Assembly: GCA_023392115.1 (NCBI GenBank)
Contig: JAEVZT010000486.1
Coordinates: 1-10,530 of the forward strand
Direction of reading: 5' to 3'
DNA from: Chloroflexota bacterium
GTDB taxonomy: Bacteria; Chloroflexota; Anaerolineae; Aggregatilineales; Phototrophicaceae
Length of the DNA stretch: 10,530 nucleotides
Under the pieces are notes generated by a model. That model searched no databases and was not told where the DNA came from. It saw only the letters and a program-made list of their open reading frames with translations. Positions within the stretch are counted from its first letter, which is position 1; every line of letters begins with the position of its first letter. A program made the translations under genes and the position numbers. Below, piece after piece: positions 1-6,505 of the stretch.

Positions 1-399
1 GTTCTTTCCCGGCAGCGGGTTGATCTCCGCCGCGAACGGCGTGTGCCCGCCTTCATGTGCGGCGACGAATTCGCCGTTGAGCCAGACGCAGGCGCGATAG
101 TCGACTGCGCCGAAGTGCAGCAGGACGCGCTTTGTCTCCCAATCAGCCGGAAGCTCGAAAGCGCGCCTGTACCAGACTACGTCGTGAAACCGCGTGTCCC
201 CGATGCCGCTCAGCTTGCTCTGGAATGGGAACGGGACGACGATTTCGCGCCCCAGCGGGCGGTTCGAGGCGAACCAGCCCTCTTTCAAGCCACGATTCTC
301 GTCGTCAAATTCGAAATCCCAGTGACCGTTGAGGTTGAGCCAGTCACGGCGCACAAACTGCGGACGCGGGTACTCGGGACGCGGCAGATTTGTCATCAT
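1..399 (-). CDS. Glycoside hydrolase family 2 protein, N-terminal part (partial; runs off the window)
   Basis: An open frame of 133 codons starts at ATG 399 (a second ATG follows at 396) and reaches base 1 without a stop, so only the N-terminus is present. The protein begins MMTNLPRPEYPRPQFVRRDW, then LNLNGHWDFEFDD, WYRRAFELP (about residues 76-84) and a jelly-roll segment ending VWLNGEFVAAHEGGHTPF. This is the typical GH2 sugar-binding domain, as in LacZ-, GusA- and beta-mannosidase-type enzymes; the WYRR and WLNG...GGHTPF patterns are characteristic. The catalytic barrel lies beyond the window, so beta-galactosidase, beta-glucuronidase and beta-mannosidase cannot be told apart. No signal peptide is visible, so a cytoplasmic enzyme is likely. 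A weak purine-rich stretch (GGCGAGAG) precedes the start. It lies 126 bases downstream of the GH38 alpha-mannosidase gene on the same strand and is probably co-transcribed with it. Confidence 0.85.
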   Translation of the reverse strand, partial: MMTNLPRPEYPRPQFVRRDWLNLNGHWDFEFDDENRGLKEGWFASNRPLGREIVVPFPFQSKLSGIGDTRFHDVVWYRRAFELPADWETKRVLLHFGAVDYRACVWLNGEFVAAHEGGHTPFAAEINPLPGKN

Positions 400-525
400 G
401 TTTCTCTCGCCAAGTTGGAAACCGATACGGTGGCGTGTTCGAAGCGGCGGCAAATGCCGGACTGTAATGATCGTAGCATAACGATGATTCCCGATGCCGT
501 AAGATTCCCCACGATCACCTGACGC
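400..525. other. Intergenic gap between GH38 and GH2 genes
   Basis: These 126 bases separate the alpha-mannosidase stop from the GH2 start. I see no convincing terminator or gene. On the minus strand there is a short direct repeat of GGGAATC and a TACGAT hexamer that resembles a -10 box (4 of 6 matches), but no good -35 partner. A 5-base inverted repeat (ATCGT, 6-base loop, ACGAT, around 470-485) is too short to stand out. The gap could hold a weak internal promoter, but simple read-through from the GH38 gene fits equally well. Confidence 0.4.
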
Positions 526-2952
526 TCACCCTGTGATGTCTTCCAGCAAGTTCGTCTCGACGATCGGCTTGGACGCGTCCGGCGAAATGCGGAACGTCTT
601 GATCTCACACGCGCCAAAGTCCGCCTCAACGACGCGGTCGAGCACGCACAATGCCGCCCGTGTGGCGATCTTGGCAGTTTCGTAAGCGCGGACGATCACG
701 TCGCCGCTGCCGTCTTCCGCCAGCTTGATCGCGCTGATGATGATGTTCTCGCGGTCGACCGATGCGAACGAAGCGGTCTGTGGCAGGTCGCCGCGATGGT
801 AGGTCGCGTTGAGCGCGAACGGCTTCTGGTTGAGTTCGGCGGCGCGGCGCACCGTCCCGGCGTATTCCCAACTGCCCTCGTGCGGCAGGATGGTGTAGTT
901 GAAGCGCTGGATGCCCTGATCGATGAACGAGTAGAAGCCGTCCGGATCAGGCTCTGCTGGGATGTGGTGGGCGTAGATCGGGCTGCGGAGCACCGTCAAT
1001 CCGATATCACGGGTGAACACGTCGACGCTGTACTTGCCGTCGTTGAGGATGCTGACGCCGTACAGGTTGCCGCTGTCGCGCGACGTACCTGACACGTCGA
1101 CCCAGTTCTGCATCGGCTCTTCCTCGCCGTTGGCGAAGCGTTCGATGTGCCCGTAAGGAACTTCGTGGGTCACTTTCATGAAGTGTACGTTGATCGGGAA
1201 GCGAAGCTTGAGCGCCTTGAATTGCTCGCGCCAGTCGACCGTCACAGCGACGTCAATCTGCTCAATGTCGTGATACAGGGCGAAGTCCTGCACGAGTTTC
1301 GAAGCGCCGTACTCGCTGACGACGCGGATCACCGACTTGACCGCGCCGTGTTCGACAAGGCGCACGCTCTTGGCTTTGAACGCGCCGACCGCCTTATCGA
1401 AGCTGTAAACATTGTGCGACCACGTGTCGCTCTGGTCGTCGAGGACGACCGGTTTAGCGGCATCACCGGCGAAGACCTCGGTGTTGTGCCGCTTGTCGTA
1501 CAGCCTCTTGATGCAGCCGGTTTCAGGGTCGAATTCGAGGCGGAAGCGGCGGTTCTCGACAGTCGTATCGCTCGCCTCAAGCGTCGAGAACTCGACCGGG
1601 GCTTCGCGGCGCACGACGCGGTAAGTCCGGTATCCCAGCGGCGGCAGGTCGGCGACGAACGACAACCGGCTGCGCCCGTTGGCGGTCGCCTCTGACTGCA
1701 CGGTCTGCATGCGGATTTCGCGTCCGTTGTCGTCAACGAGCACGTCTTCGGGACGGATGCGGTTCATCTCAATCTCGACGTTGACGCGGCTTTCCCACGC
1801 GTGCGGGTTGAAGACGACGATCGGGCGCGAGTTTTCTTCGAGCGGGATGTTGACGCACCACGCGAGCGCCTGTGCCGCGTAGTTCAGGTTGCGGTCGGCG
1901 ATCGCCATCGCCTCGCCGTAGAGGTGCTGCGCGTCTTCGTAGGCAGATTCGAGGCTCGTCCCCGCCAGAATGTCATGGAACTGGTTGAACAGCACCGACT
2001 TCCACGCCTGCGCGAAGTCTGCCGGGTAGGGCTGGTTGCCGACCTTCGCGGCGAGCGCCGACAGCTTCTCGGCGGCGATCAGCGCGTTTTCGGCGCGGCG
2101 GTTCCAGCGCTTGATGCCCGAATGGGCGGCATAGCAGCCGCTGGCGTGGTGCTGTAAGTCGTCGTGAACGATCGGCAGCGGCAGGTTTTGCGCGCGGACG
2201 GCTTCGAAGAACTTGTCGGGCGTCGAGTAGATTAGTTCCGGCATGTTCGGCTCGGCGTTCAATCGCTTGATGCTGACGAGGTTTTCGCGCGTCGGTCCGC
2301 CGCCGTGATTGCCGACGCCGTAGAAACACATCATGTCGGTGTATGGCGCTTTGAGTTCGTTGGCGACGCGGACGACGTGCTTTTCGAGGTCGTCGCTCCA
2401 TGTGCAGTATTCAAACGGGAGGCGGAAGGTCAGCACGCGTGAGCCGTCATCGGCTTCCCACCAGAACAGGCGACCGGGCAGCCCTTTTTCGTGCGGCGAC
2501 GGGCGCATGAAGATGTAGCTGTCCATGCCGCTCTTCTGCAAGAGCTGCGGCAGCATGCCGTTGTGCCCGAAGCTGTCGACGTTGTAGCCGACGCGGGCGC
2601 GAACGCCGAATTTCTCGCTGAAGTAACGCTGCGCGTAGAGGGCGTGACGGGCATACGACTCGCCCGACGGGATGTTGCAGTCGGGTTGAATCCACCAGCC
2701 GCCGACGATTCCCCAGCGCCCTTCACTGACGCGCTGGCGGATTTCCTCGAACATGGCAGGGTCGCTCTTTTCGACCCATTCGTAGAATGCCGCCGAGCTG
2801 GAAACGAACAGGAAGTTTTCATCTTCGTTCAGGCGGTCGAGCGCCGAGCGAAACGTCGACTTGACTTCGTGAAAGCCTTCCTGCCACTGCCACAACCACA
2901 CCGGATCGATGTGCGCGTTGCCGATCATGTGGAGCGTCTTCTGACCGTTCAA
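526..2952 (-). CDS. GH38 alpha-mannosidase, cytoplasmic
   Basis: This 808-residue protein would remove terminal alpha-linked mannose from glycans by a zinc-dependent retaining mechanism. GH38 signatures are clear: NAHIDPVWLW near the N-terminus (zinc ligands His14 and Asp16), GGWWIQPDCNIPSGES (about 84-99), VDSFGHN with the likely nucleophile Asp126, QHHASGCYAAHS, and NQFHDILAG with another zinc-ligand His. The C-terminal half is the family's beta-sandwich region. The length is normal for a bacterial member. I chose the TTG at 2952 because GGAG sits six bases upstream and the protein then begins MNGQKTLHMIGNAHID, as relatives do. The same frame stays open up to 3114, but using it would place the palindrome and promoter-like boxes inside coding sequence and overlap the GH43 gene. 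There is no signal peptide, so the enzyme probably acts on imported oligosaccharides. The GH2 gene follows. Confidence 0.92.
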   Translation of the reverse strand: MNGQKTLHMIGNAHIDPVWLWQWQEGFHEVKSTFRSALDRLNEDENFLFVSSSAAFYEWVEKSDPAMFEEIRQRVSEGRWGIVGGWWIQPDCNIPSGESYARHALYAQRYFSEKFGVRARVGYNVDSFGHNGMLPQLLQKSGMDSYIFMRPSPHEKGLPGRLFWWEADDGSRVLTFRLPFEYCTWSDDLEKHVVRVANELKAPYTDMMCFYGVGNHGGGPTRENLVSIKRLNAEPNMPELIYSTPDKFFEAVRAQNLPLPIVHDDLQHHASGCYAAHSGIKRWNRRAENALIAAEKLSALAAKVGNQPYPADFAQAWKSVLFNQFHDILAGTSLESAYEDAQHLYGEAMAIADRNLNYAAQALAWCVNIPLEENSRPIVVFNPHAWESRVNVEIEMNRIRPEDVLVDDNGREIRMQTVQSEATANGRSRLSFVADLPPLGYRTYRVVRREAPVEFSTLEASDTTVENRRFRLEFDPETGCIKRLYDKRHNTEVFAGDAAKPVVLDDQSDTWSHNVYSFDKAVGAFKAKSVRLVEHGAVKSVIRVVSEYGASKLVQDFALYHDIEQIDVAVTVDWREQFKALKLRFPINVHFMKVTHEVPYGHIERFANGEEEPMQNWVDVSGTSRDSGNLYGVSILNDGKYSVDVFTRDIGLTVLRSPIYAHHIPAEPDPDGFYSFIDQGIQRFNYTILPHEGSWEYAGTVRRAAELNQKPFALNATYHRGDLPQTASFASVDRENIIISAIKLAEDGSGDVIVRAYETAKIATRAALCVLDRVVEADFGACEIKTFRISPDASKPIVETNLLEDITG

Positions 2953-2956
2953 GTCA

Positions 2957-2962
2957 CTCTCC
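2957..2962 (-). promoter_or_regulatory. Shine-Dalgarno fixing the TTG start of the GH38 gene
   Basis: The minus strand reads GGAGAGTGAC directly before the TTG at 2952, with GGAG six bases from the start codon. The nearest downstream ATG (2928) has no such site at a useful distance, and it would start the protein only five residues before the conserved His-Ile-Asp zinc motif. This site is the main reason for choosing the TTG. Confidence 0.7.
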
Positions 2963-2987
2963 AATTGAAAACCCACGCTTGTAAGGT

Positions 2988-3023
2988 ATTGTAATACTAA
3001 TTGTGTTAGATAGGAACTGTGAA
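2988..3023 (-). promoter_or_regulatory. Possible promoter for the GH38-GH2 unit
   Basis: In the AT-rich gap the minus strand has TTCACA (3023-3018; five of six matches to TTGACA), 18 bases, then TAGTAT (2999-2994; four of six to TATAAT). An alternative -10, TACAAT (2993-2988; five of six), lies farther away. The -35 box falls inside the palindrome at 3011-3038, as would be expected if a repressor blocked it. The consensus used is for sigma-70 in general; promoter rules in the likely host phylum are poorly known to me, so this is tentative. Confidence 0.35.
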
Positions 3024-3038
3024 CTTCGTAAGTTCCTA
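3011..3038. repeat. Nested palindrome, operator-like
   Basis: A perfect 8-base inverted repeat, TAGGAACT and AGTTCCTA with a 12-base spacer, encloses a second perfect one, GAACTT-CGT-AAGTTC (3021-3035). This gives three copies of the half-site GAACT: at 3014-3018 and 3021-3025 in one orientation and 3031-3035 in the other. There is no T-run on either side, so it is not a standard terminator. Its place 59 bases upstream of the GH38 start, overlapping a -35-like box, fits an operator for a sugar-responsive repressor. No regulator gene is in the window to pair it with. Confidence 0.5.
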
Positions 3039-3076
3039 GAATCTTGACGCCTTCCCTCAAGATTCCCTTACGTTCG

Positions 3077-4048
3077 TCACGGCGCGCGCCGTGGATCGCG
3101 GCTCGGCTCGACAACCGGTCGTCCCGCTTCCCACATCAACGCGATCAGGTTGAGGCTGCGGATCGACTCCGGTTCCCACTCGTGATAGACGATCCACGTA
3201 TCGCCGTCGCCGTCGAGAACGATGTCCTGCCCGCCGGGACCGACGACGCCGGCGCGGATGCTCGTTGCCAGCAGCGGATCGTTGGGCTTGGTGTACGGTC
3301 CGAGCAGGTTGGGCGATACGGCGAATCCAACGGCGTAATTCGGGCTGGTGTAGGCGTTGGCGGAGTAGAAGAGGAAATAGCGATCGTTGCGATGCCAGAG
3401 CGTCGGCGCTTCGACGAGCACGCCTTCCCACGCCTTATCAGCGCGGATCAGGCGGGTTGGCTCGCCTTCGAGCGTCAAACCGTCGTTCGACGTCGGCTGG
3501 ATGTAGAGCCAACTTGTGCCGCCGGTCGAGTTGCCATCGTTCTTCCACAGGACGTAGCGCGTCCCGTCCTCGTCGACGAACGACGCCGGGTCAATCGAGC
3601 CGCCTTCCGTCACCTGACAGATCAGCGGTTCGTCGCCAACCGGCTCGAAAGGTCCTTCGGGCGAGTCGCTGATCGCCGCGCCGATGCACTGCGTTCCGCC
3701 CCTGTCGATGGCGAAGCGGGCGACGTGGTACATCAGGAACGTGTCGTCGTCGACCTGCTGCACGTCGGGCGCCCATGCCCAGCCGAACTCCTGCACCGCC
3801 CAGTCGGGCAGGGCGGGCAGCGCGTCGGTTGGCAGTAGCTCCCAGTTAACGAGATCGGTTGAGCGCGCGACCTGAATGTTGACGTTGCCGGAGTTGGTCG
3901 CGTAGGCGTAATAGGTATCTTCAACCAGCAGCACGTCGGGATCGGGGAAGTCGTGATCGAGCACCGGGTTGACAAACGTTTCCTGCGCCCCCGCCGATCG
4001 AATGCCGATCAGCAGCAGCAAAACAGTGAACATCAAGACGTGTCGCAT
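3077..4048 (-). CDS. Secreted glycoside hydrolase family 43 protein
   Basis: This 323-residue protein has an N-terminal signal peptide (MRHVLMFTVLLLLIGIRSAGA, cleavage likely after AGA at residue 21), so it is exported. The rest is one five-bladed beta-propeller domain of the GH43 type, which cuts arabinosyl, xylosyl or related furanosyl and pyranosyl linkages. The expected catalytic residues are present: FPDPD with general base Asp36, SIDPASF with Asp153 as the pKa-modulating residue, and VEAPTLWH with general acid Glu213. WAPDV (92-96) is another family motif. The start at 4048 has GAAGGAG five bases upstream; the frame stays open farther upstream (to 4180), but that part reads through the hairpin element and would bury the signal peptide. 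There is no extra carbohydrate-binding module. Substrate cannot be assigned; arabinanase, arabinofuranosidase, xylosidase and exo-galactanase are all possible. It is separated from neighbours by 197 and 124 bases, so it may be its own transcription unit. Confidence 0.88.
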   Translation of the reverse strand: MRHVLMFTVLLLLIGIRSAGAQETFVNPVLDHDFPDPDVLLVEDTYYAYATNSGNVNIQVARSTDLVNWELLPTDALPALPDWAVQEFGWAWAPDVQQVDDDTFLMYHVARFAIDRGGTQCIGAAISDSPEGPFEPVGDEPLICQVTEGGSIDPASFVDEDGTRYVLWKNDGNSTGGTSWLYIQPTSNDGLTLEGEPTRLIRADKAWEGVLVEAPTLWHRNDRYFLFYSANAYTSPNYAVGFAVSPNLLGPYTKPNDPLLATSIRAGVVGPGGQDIVLDGDGDTWIVYHEWEPESIRSLNLIALMWEAGRPVVEPSRDPRRAP

Positions 4049-4053
4049 CGCAT

Positions 4054-4060
4054 CTCCTTC
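4054..4060 (-). promoter_or_regulatory. Shine-Dalgarno fixing the GH43 start
   Basis: GAAGGAG lies five bases before the ATG at 4048. The upstream in-frame start candidates lack a comparable site, and translation from 4048 puts a clean signal peptide at the N-terminus. Confidence 0.8.
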
Positions 4061-4079
4061 GTCAAACCCACACCGATTT

Positions 4080-4205
4080 ACCCCACCCCCAGCCCCTCCC
4101 CGAATTCGGAGAGGGGAGCAGACAAGCCTTCTTTTTCTTGCGCCCTTCCCTGCCATTCGCAGCAACCGAAGGTTGCACAAGGGAAGGCGAGCGAAGCGAG
4201 CGGGG
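4080..4205. repeat. GC-rich hairpin element, possibly a dispersed intergenic repeat
   Basis: The stretch opens with C-rich sequence (ACCCCACCCCCAGCCCC). It then forms a 24-base near-perfect palindrome centred on GAATTC (4093-4116; 11 of 12 base pairs), followed by a T-rich stretch and a second hairpin (4141-4189). The second hairpin has an outer stem from CGCCCTTCCCTG against CAAGGGAAGGCG, and an inner perfect stem GCAACC-GAA-GGTTGC (4162-4176). It ends with CGAGCGAAGCGAGCG. The composition differs sharply from the coding DNA around it. I associate CCCCAGCCCCT...GAATTCGG...AGGGG elements with families repeated many times in some Chloroflexota-like genomes, but only one copy is in this window, so the repeat status is inferred. 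Neither hairpin has a T-run placed to act as a standard terminator on the minus strand. Confidence 0.5.
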
Positions 4206-4217
4206 ATGGAGTCGAAC

Positions 4218-4239
4218 TACGTGTTTCTAATTTCACGTA
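4218..4239. repeat. Inverted repeat TACGTG-N10-CACGTA after the isomerase gene
   Basis: Two perfect 6-base arms flank an AT-only-but-one spacer, starting seven bases beyond the stop codon of the isomerase gene and upstream of the GH43 gene. The form resembles a binding site for a dimeric regulator more than a terminator, since the stem is short and no T-run follows. Six-base arms occur by chance fairly often, so this is weak evidence. Confidence 0.25.
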
Positions 4240-4245
4240 TGCGAC

Positions 4246-5049
4246 TCACTCCGCCAGCCACTCCTGCAAGAGCGCAAGACTCGCGCGCACGTCCTCGGTC
4301 GGGTCGAAGTGCTCTGGCTCGTGCTCGACGCTGATCGTCCCGCCGTAGTTCATCGCCTTGAGCGCCTCGACGCAGCGGCGGATTGGCACAATGCCTTCGC
4401 CGTAACGGCAGGTGTTGTGCTGTCCGACTTCACGCACGTCCTTCAGGTGGACGTGAAAGACATGCTGTCCAAGCTGCTCGATCATTCCGGCGGCATCGAC
4501 GCCCTGCGTTCCGTACCAGCCGGTATCGACCGTCGTGCCGATCGTGCCGTCGCCGCCGCCGACGACCTTCGCCATCATTTCGGCAGCCGACTTTTCCGGG
4601 TGGTTCTCGATGGCGAGGCGCAAGCCGTACTTTTTCAGGGTGTCGACGGTGAACGCATAGTCCCGCGTCGTGATTGTCGTGCCGCCGGCGAGGACAGGCG
4701 CGCCGAACGCCGACGCCAGCTCGCAGACGGCGACGAATTCATCCGGCGTTGAGCCGAGCCAACCGACCACCGTATAGACGGACAGGTCGTACTGGCGCAG
4801 CAGATCGAGCGCCGCGTCGATATGCGCGTCCGTCACCCACTTGGGATCGACGATAGGCAGCCACAGGTCGATCGCGTCGAAGCCGATCGACCTGATGTCG
4901 GATAGATAGGCTTCAAAACGACCGGCGAAGGTGGCGATCGGCTGGAAGTGGGCGCTCGTCGCCCGCTCGCCCTGTACCCAGCCCTCGGTCATGTTGTATT
5001 TCAGATGTCTCGCGCAGTAATTGGCTGTCATGAATGAAACGGGGATCAT
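4246..5049 (-). CDS. Sugar phosphate isomerase/epimerase family protein (xylose isomerase-like TIM barrel, IolE-like)
   Basis: The 267 residues form a single AP-endonuclease-2/xylose-isomerase-like barrel, the fold of IolE, hydroxypyruvate isomerase and ketose 3-epimerases. The four expected metal-ligand positions are present: Glu148 in AIENH, Asp175 in VDTGW, His201 in VHLKD and Glu242 in SVEHEP. GEGIV (218-222) is the usual loop after the His strand. AAGGAG lies five bases before the ATG. There is no signal peptide, so it acts in the cytoplasm, probably isomerising or epimerising a sugar or sugar acid released by the neighbouring hydrolases. The exact reaction cannot be told from sequence, as this family contains isomerases, epimerases and dehydratases. 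It lies 79 bases downstream of the GH84 gene and is plausibly the last gene of that operon. Confidence 0.85.
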   Translation of the reverse strand: MIPVSFMTANYCARHLKYNMTEGWVQGERATSAHFQPIATFAGRFEAYLSDIRSIGFDAIDLWLPIVDPKWVTDAHIDAALDLLRQYDLSVYTVVGWLGSTPDEFVAVCELASAFGAPVLAGGTTITTRDYAFTVDTLKKYGLRLAIENHPEKSAAEMMAKVVGGGDGTIGTTVDTGWYGTQGVDAAGMIEQLGQHVFHVHLKDVREVGQHNTCRYGEGIVPIRRCVEALKAMNYGGTISVEHEPEHFDPTEDVRASLALLQEWLAE

Positions 5050-5128
5050 CTTTTCTCCTTACCAGCGCCGATCAACGCGGGCGTCGAGCGACACATGCTC
5101 GCCATGTTCGCAAGCGAGGCACAGCCTA

Positions 5129-6505
5129 TCACCCGGCATCGCGCGTCTGCGCCTCTTTCTCTGCAAGCGCCGCGACCCGTTCGAGCGTGAAGTCGGTCAG
5201 CGCGATCAGCGCGCGCCCACCAACACGCTTCGGGTGCGCCAGCGCGGCGTCGCGCCACTCCTTCATCATAGCCAGTGGTTTCTCATACGGCTGGCGGCGC
5301 TCGAAGGCTTCGAGCGTTTGCAGCGCGAACCGACCGAGCCAGATCCACAGATCGAGCTTTTCAATCCACGGGATGAGCTCGTGCCGCAGTTTCAGATTGT
5401 CCATACGGAATTTCAGGACGTAATTCGCTTCGTCAAGCGCCGTCAGGTAGGCGTTGAGTGCCTCCGCCGCCGGACTGCCGATCACGCCTTCCCCGCGCAG
5501 CAGCGACGCCATTAGATCGTCGACGCGCATTTGCAGCGGCTTGGCTTCCGGTCGCCCGAGGCACGAGTAGAGCGAGTTCTCGCTGAACAGGCGCAGCGAG
5601 TCGGCGGCGTCACCGGCGATCGCCTGCATCGCGTTCGTCCACGAGGCGTCGGCGTCGTAGCCCGCCGGATCGCGCAGGAAATCGGCGTAGGTCATGAGCG
5701 CGATCTTCGACGCTTCCGGCTGGATCATTGTGTTGATCAAGATGCCGCGCACGCTGCCTACCAGCGCCGGGTCACGCCCCGCGACAGCGCCGATGTGCAT
5801 TTCGTGCTGCATGCTCAGGTCGTTGACGGGATAGTTGTCCCAGATCAGCGGGGGGCGGTTGGTGGCAGCCGCGAACGCTGTTACGTCCTCGGCGCTGATC
5901 TCTGGCACGCAGATATCGCGCCCGGTATAGAAGACGTCGATTGCGCGGTCGAGCCGCGCGCCGAGCGTGTGAATGTAGTCGCTGAACGGCGCAGCGCCCC
6001 AGTAATCCGTCGGGCACATGCTCAAGGTGCAGGCAGGGTCGAGGGCTTGCAGCCACGCATAGACGCGGTTGCACAAATCGGCGTGTGCGTCGGCGTAGGT
6101 CGCGTAGCGCAGTCGATCGGCGTCGTGCTGGAAATCCGAGTCAATGTCGTCGAGCAGCAGGCTGAAGGCGCGCACGCCGATGTCGTAGAAGGCGCGGAAC
6201 TTGCGCGTGATCGCCTCGAAATCCTCTTCCGACGCATAGCTGATCGACACGCCGGGAGCGAGGCTGTAGCAGAAGTTGACGCCGCTCTCGCGGGCAGCGT
6301 CAACCGTCTGCGCGAACTGATCCATGACTTTCGCCGGGTACGCCTCGCGCCAGCGGGCGCGGTGCTGGCGATCGTTCTTCGGCGCGTACAGGTACAGGTT
6401 ATAGTCCTGCTGTCCGAGGAAGCGGATCAGGTCAATCCGTTCCGGCTGCGTGTAGAACGTGCCGTAAAAGCCTTCGACGACGCCGCGCAGCGGGAACTTG
6501 TTCAC
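5129..6505 (-). CDS. GH84 beta-N-acetylglucosaminidase (O-GlcNAcase-like), cytoplasmic
   Basis: The 458-residue product belongs to GH84, which removes beta-linked N-acetylglucosamine by substrate-assisted catalysis. The N-terminal (beta/alpha)8 barrel shows LRGVVEGFYGTFYT (6-19), YLYAPKND..HR..WREAYP (38-57), SLLLDDIDSDF with the catalytic aspartate pair Asp119-Asp120, and IWDNYPVND, which matches the conserved WDN...ND loop of O-GlcNAcases. The C-terminal third is helical, as in bacterial relatives. The start is GTG at 6505: its GTGA overlaps the TGA of the aldolase gene by four bases, GAGAG lies six bases upstream, and homology begins at once. An upstream extension to 6634 would be out-of-frame aldolase sequence. 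Many bacterial GH84 enzymes are secreted and multidomain; this one has neither a signal peptide nor accessory modules, so it probably acts on imported GlcNAc-containing oligosaccharides. Confidence 0.9.
   Translation of the reverse strand: MNKFPLRGVVEGFYGTFYTQPERIDLIRFLGQQDYNLYLYAPKNDRQHRARWREAYPAKVMDQFAQTVDAARESGVNFCYSLAPGVSISYASEEDFEAITRKFRAFYDIGVRAFSLLLDDIDSDFQHDADRLRYATYADAHADLCNRVYAWLQALDPACTLSMCPTDYWGAAPFSDYIHTLGARLDRAIDVFYTGRDICVPEISAEDVTAFAAATNRPPLIWDNYPVNDLSMQHEMHIGAVAGRDPALVGSVRGILINTMIQPEASKIALMTYADFLRDPAGYDADASWTNAMQAIAGDAADSLRLFSENSLYSCLGRPEAKPLQMRVDDLMASLLRGEGVIGSPAAEALNAYLTALDEANYVLKFRMDNLKLRHELIPWIEKLDLWIWLGRFALQTLEAFERRQPYEKPLAMMKEWRDAALAHPKRVGGRALIALTDFTLERVAALAEKEAQTRDAG

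Noticed and set aside
470..485. ATCGT-N6-ACGAT inverted repeat upstream of the GH2 gene
   Set aside because: Five-base arms are expected by chance, and there is no convincing -35/-10 pair around it.
1158..1168. GAACTTCGT sequence inside the GH38 gene, matching part of the upstream palindrome
   Set aside because: Only nine bases match, there is no second arm, and it lies in coding sequence; chance explains it.
2953..3114. 54-codon N-terminal extension of the GH38 frame
   Set aside because: It would overlap the 3' end of the GH43 gene and run through the palindrome and promoter-like boxes; the TTG at 2952 has a good Shine-Dalgarno and gives the usual family N-terminus.
3044..3838. Plus-strand open frame of 264 codons opposite the GH43 gene
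   Set aside because: It is antisense to the complete GH43 catalytic domain and its translation looks like an Arg/Val-rich shadow.
4141..4189. Second hairpin as an intrinsic terminator for the isomerase operon
   Set aside because: The stem is good, but on the minus strand it is followed by an A-rich rather than a T-rich tract, so it does not have the standard form. It could still act by another mechanism.
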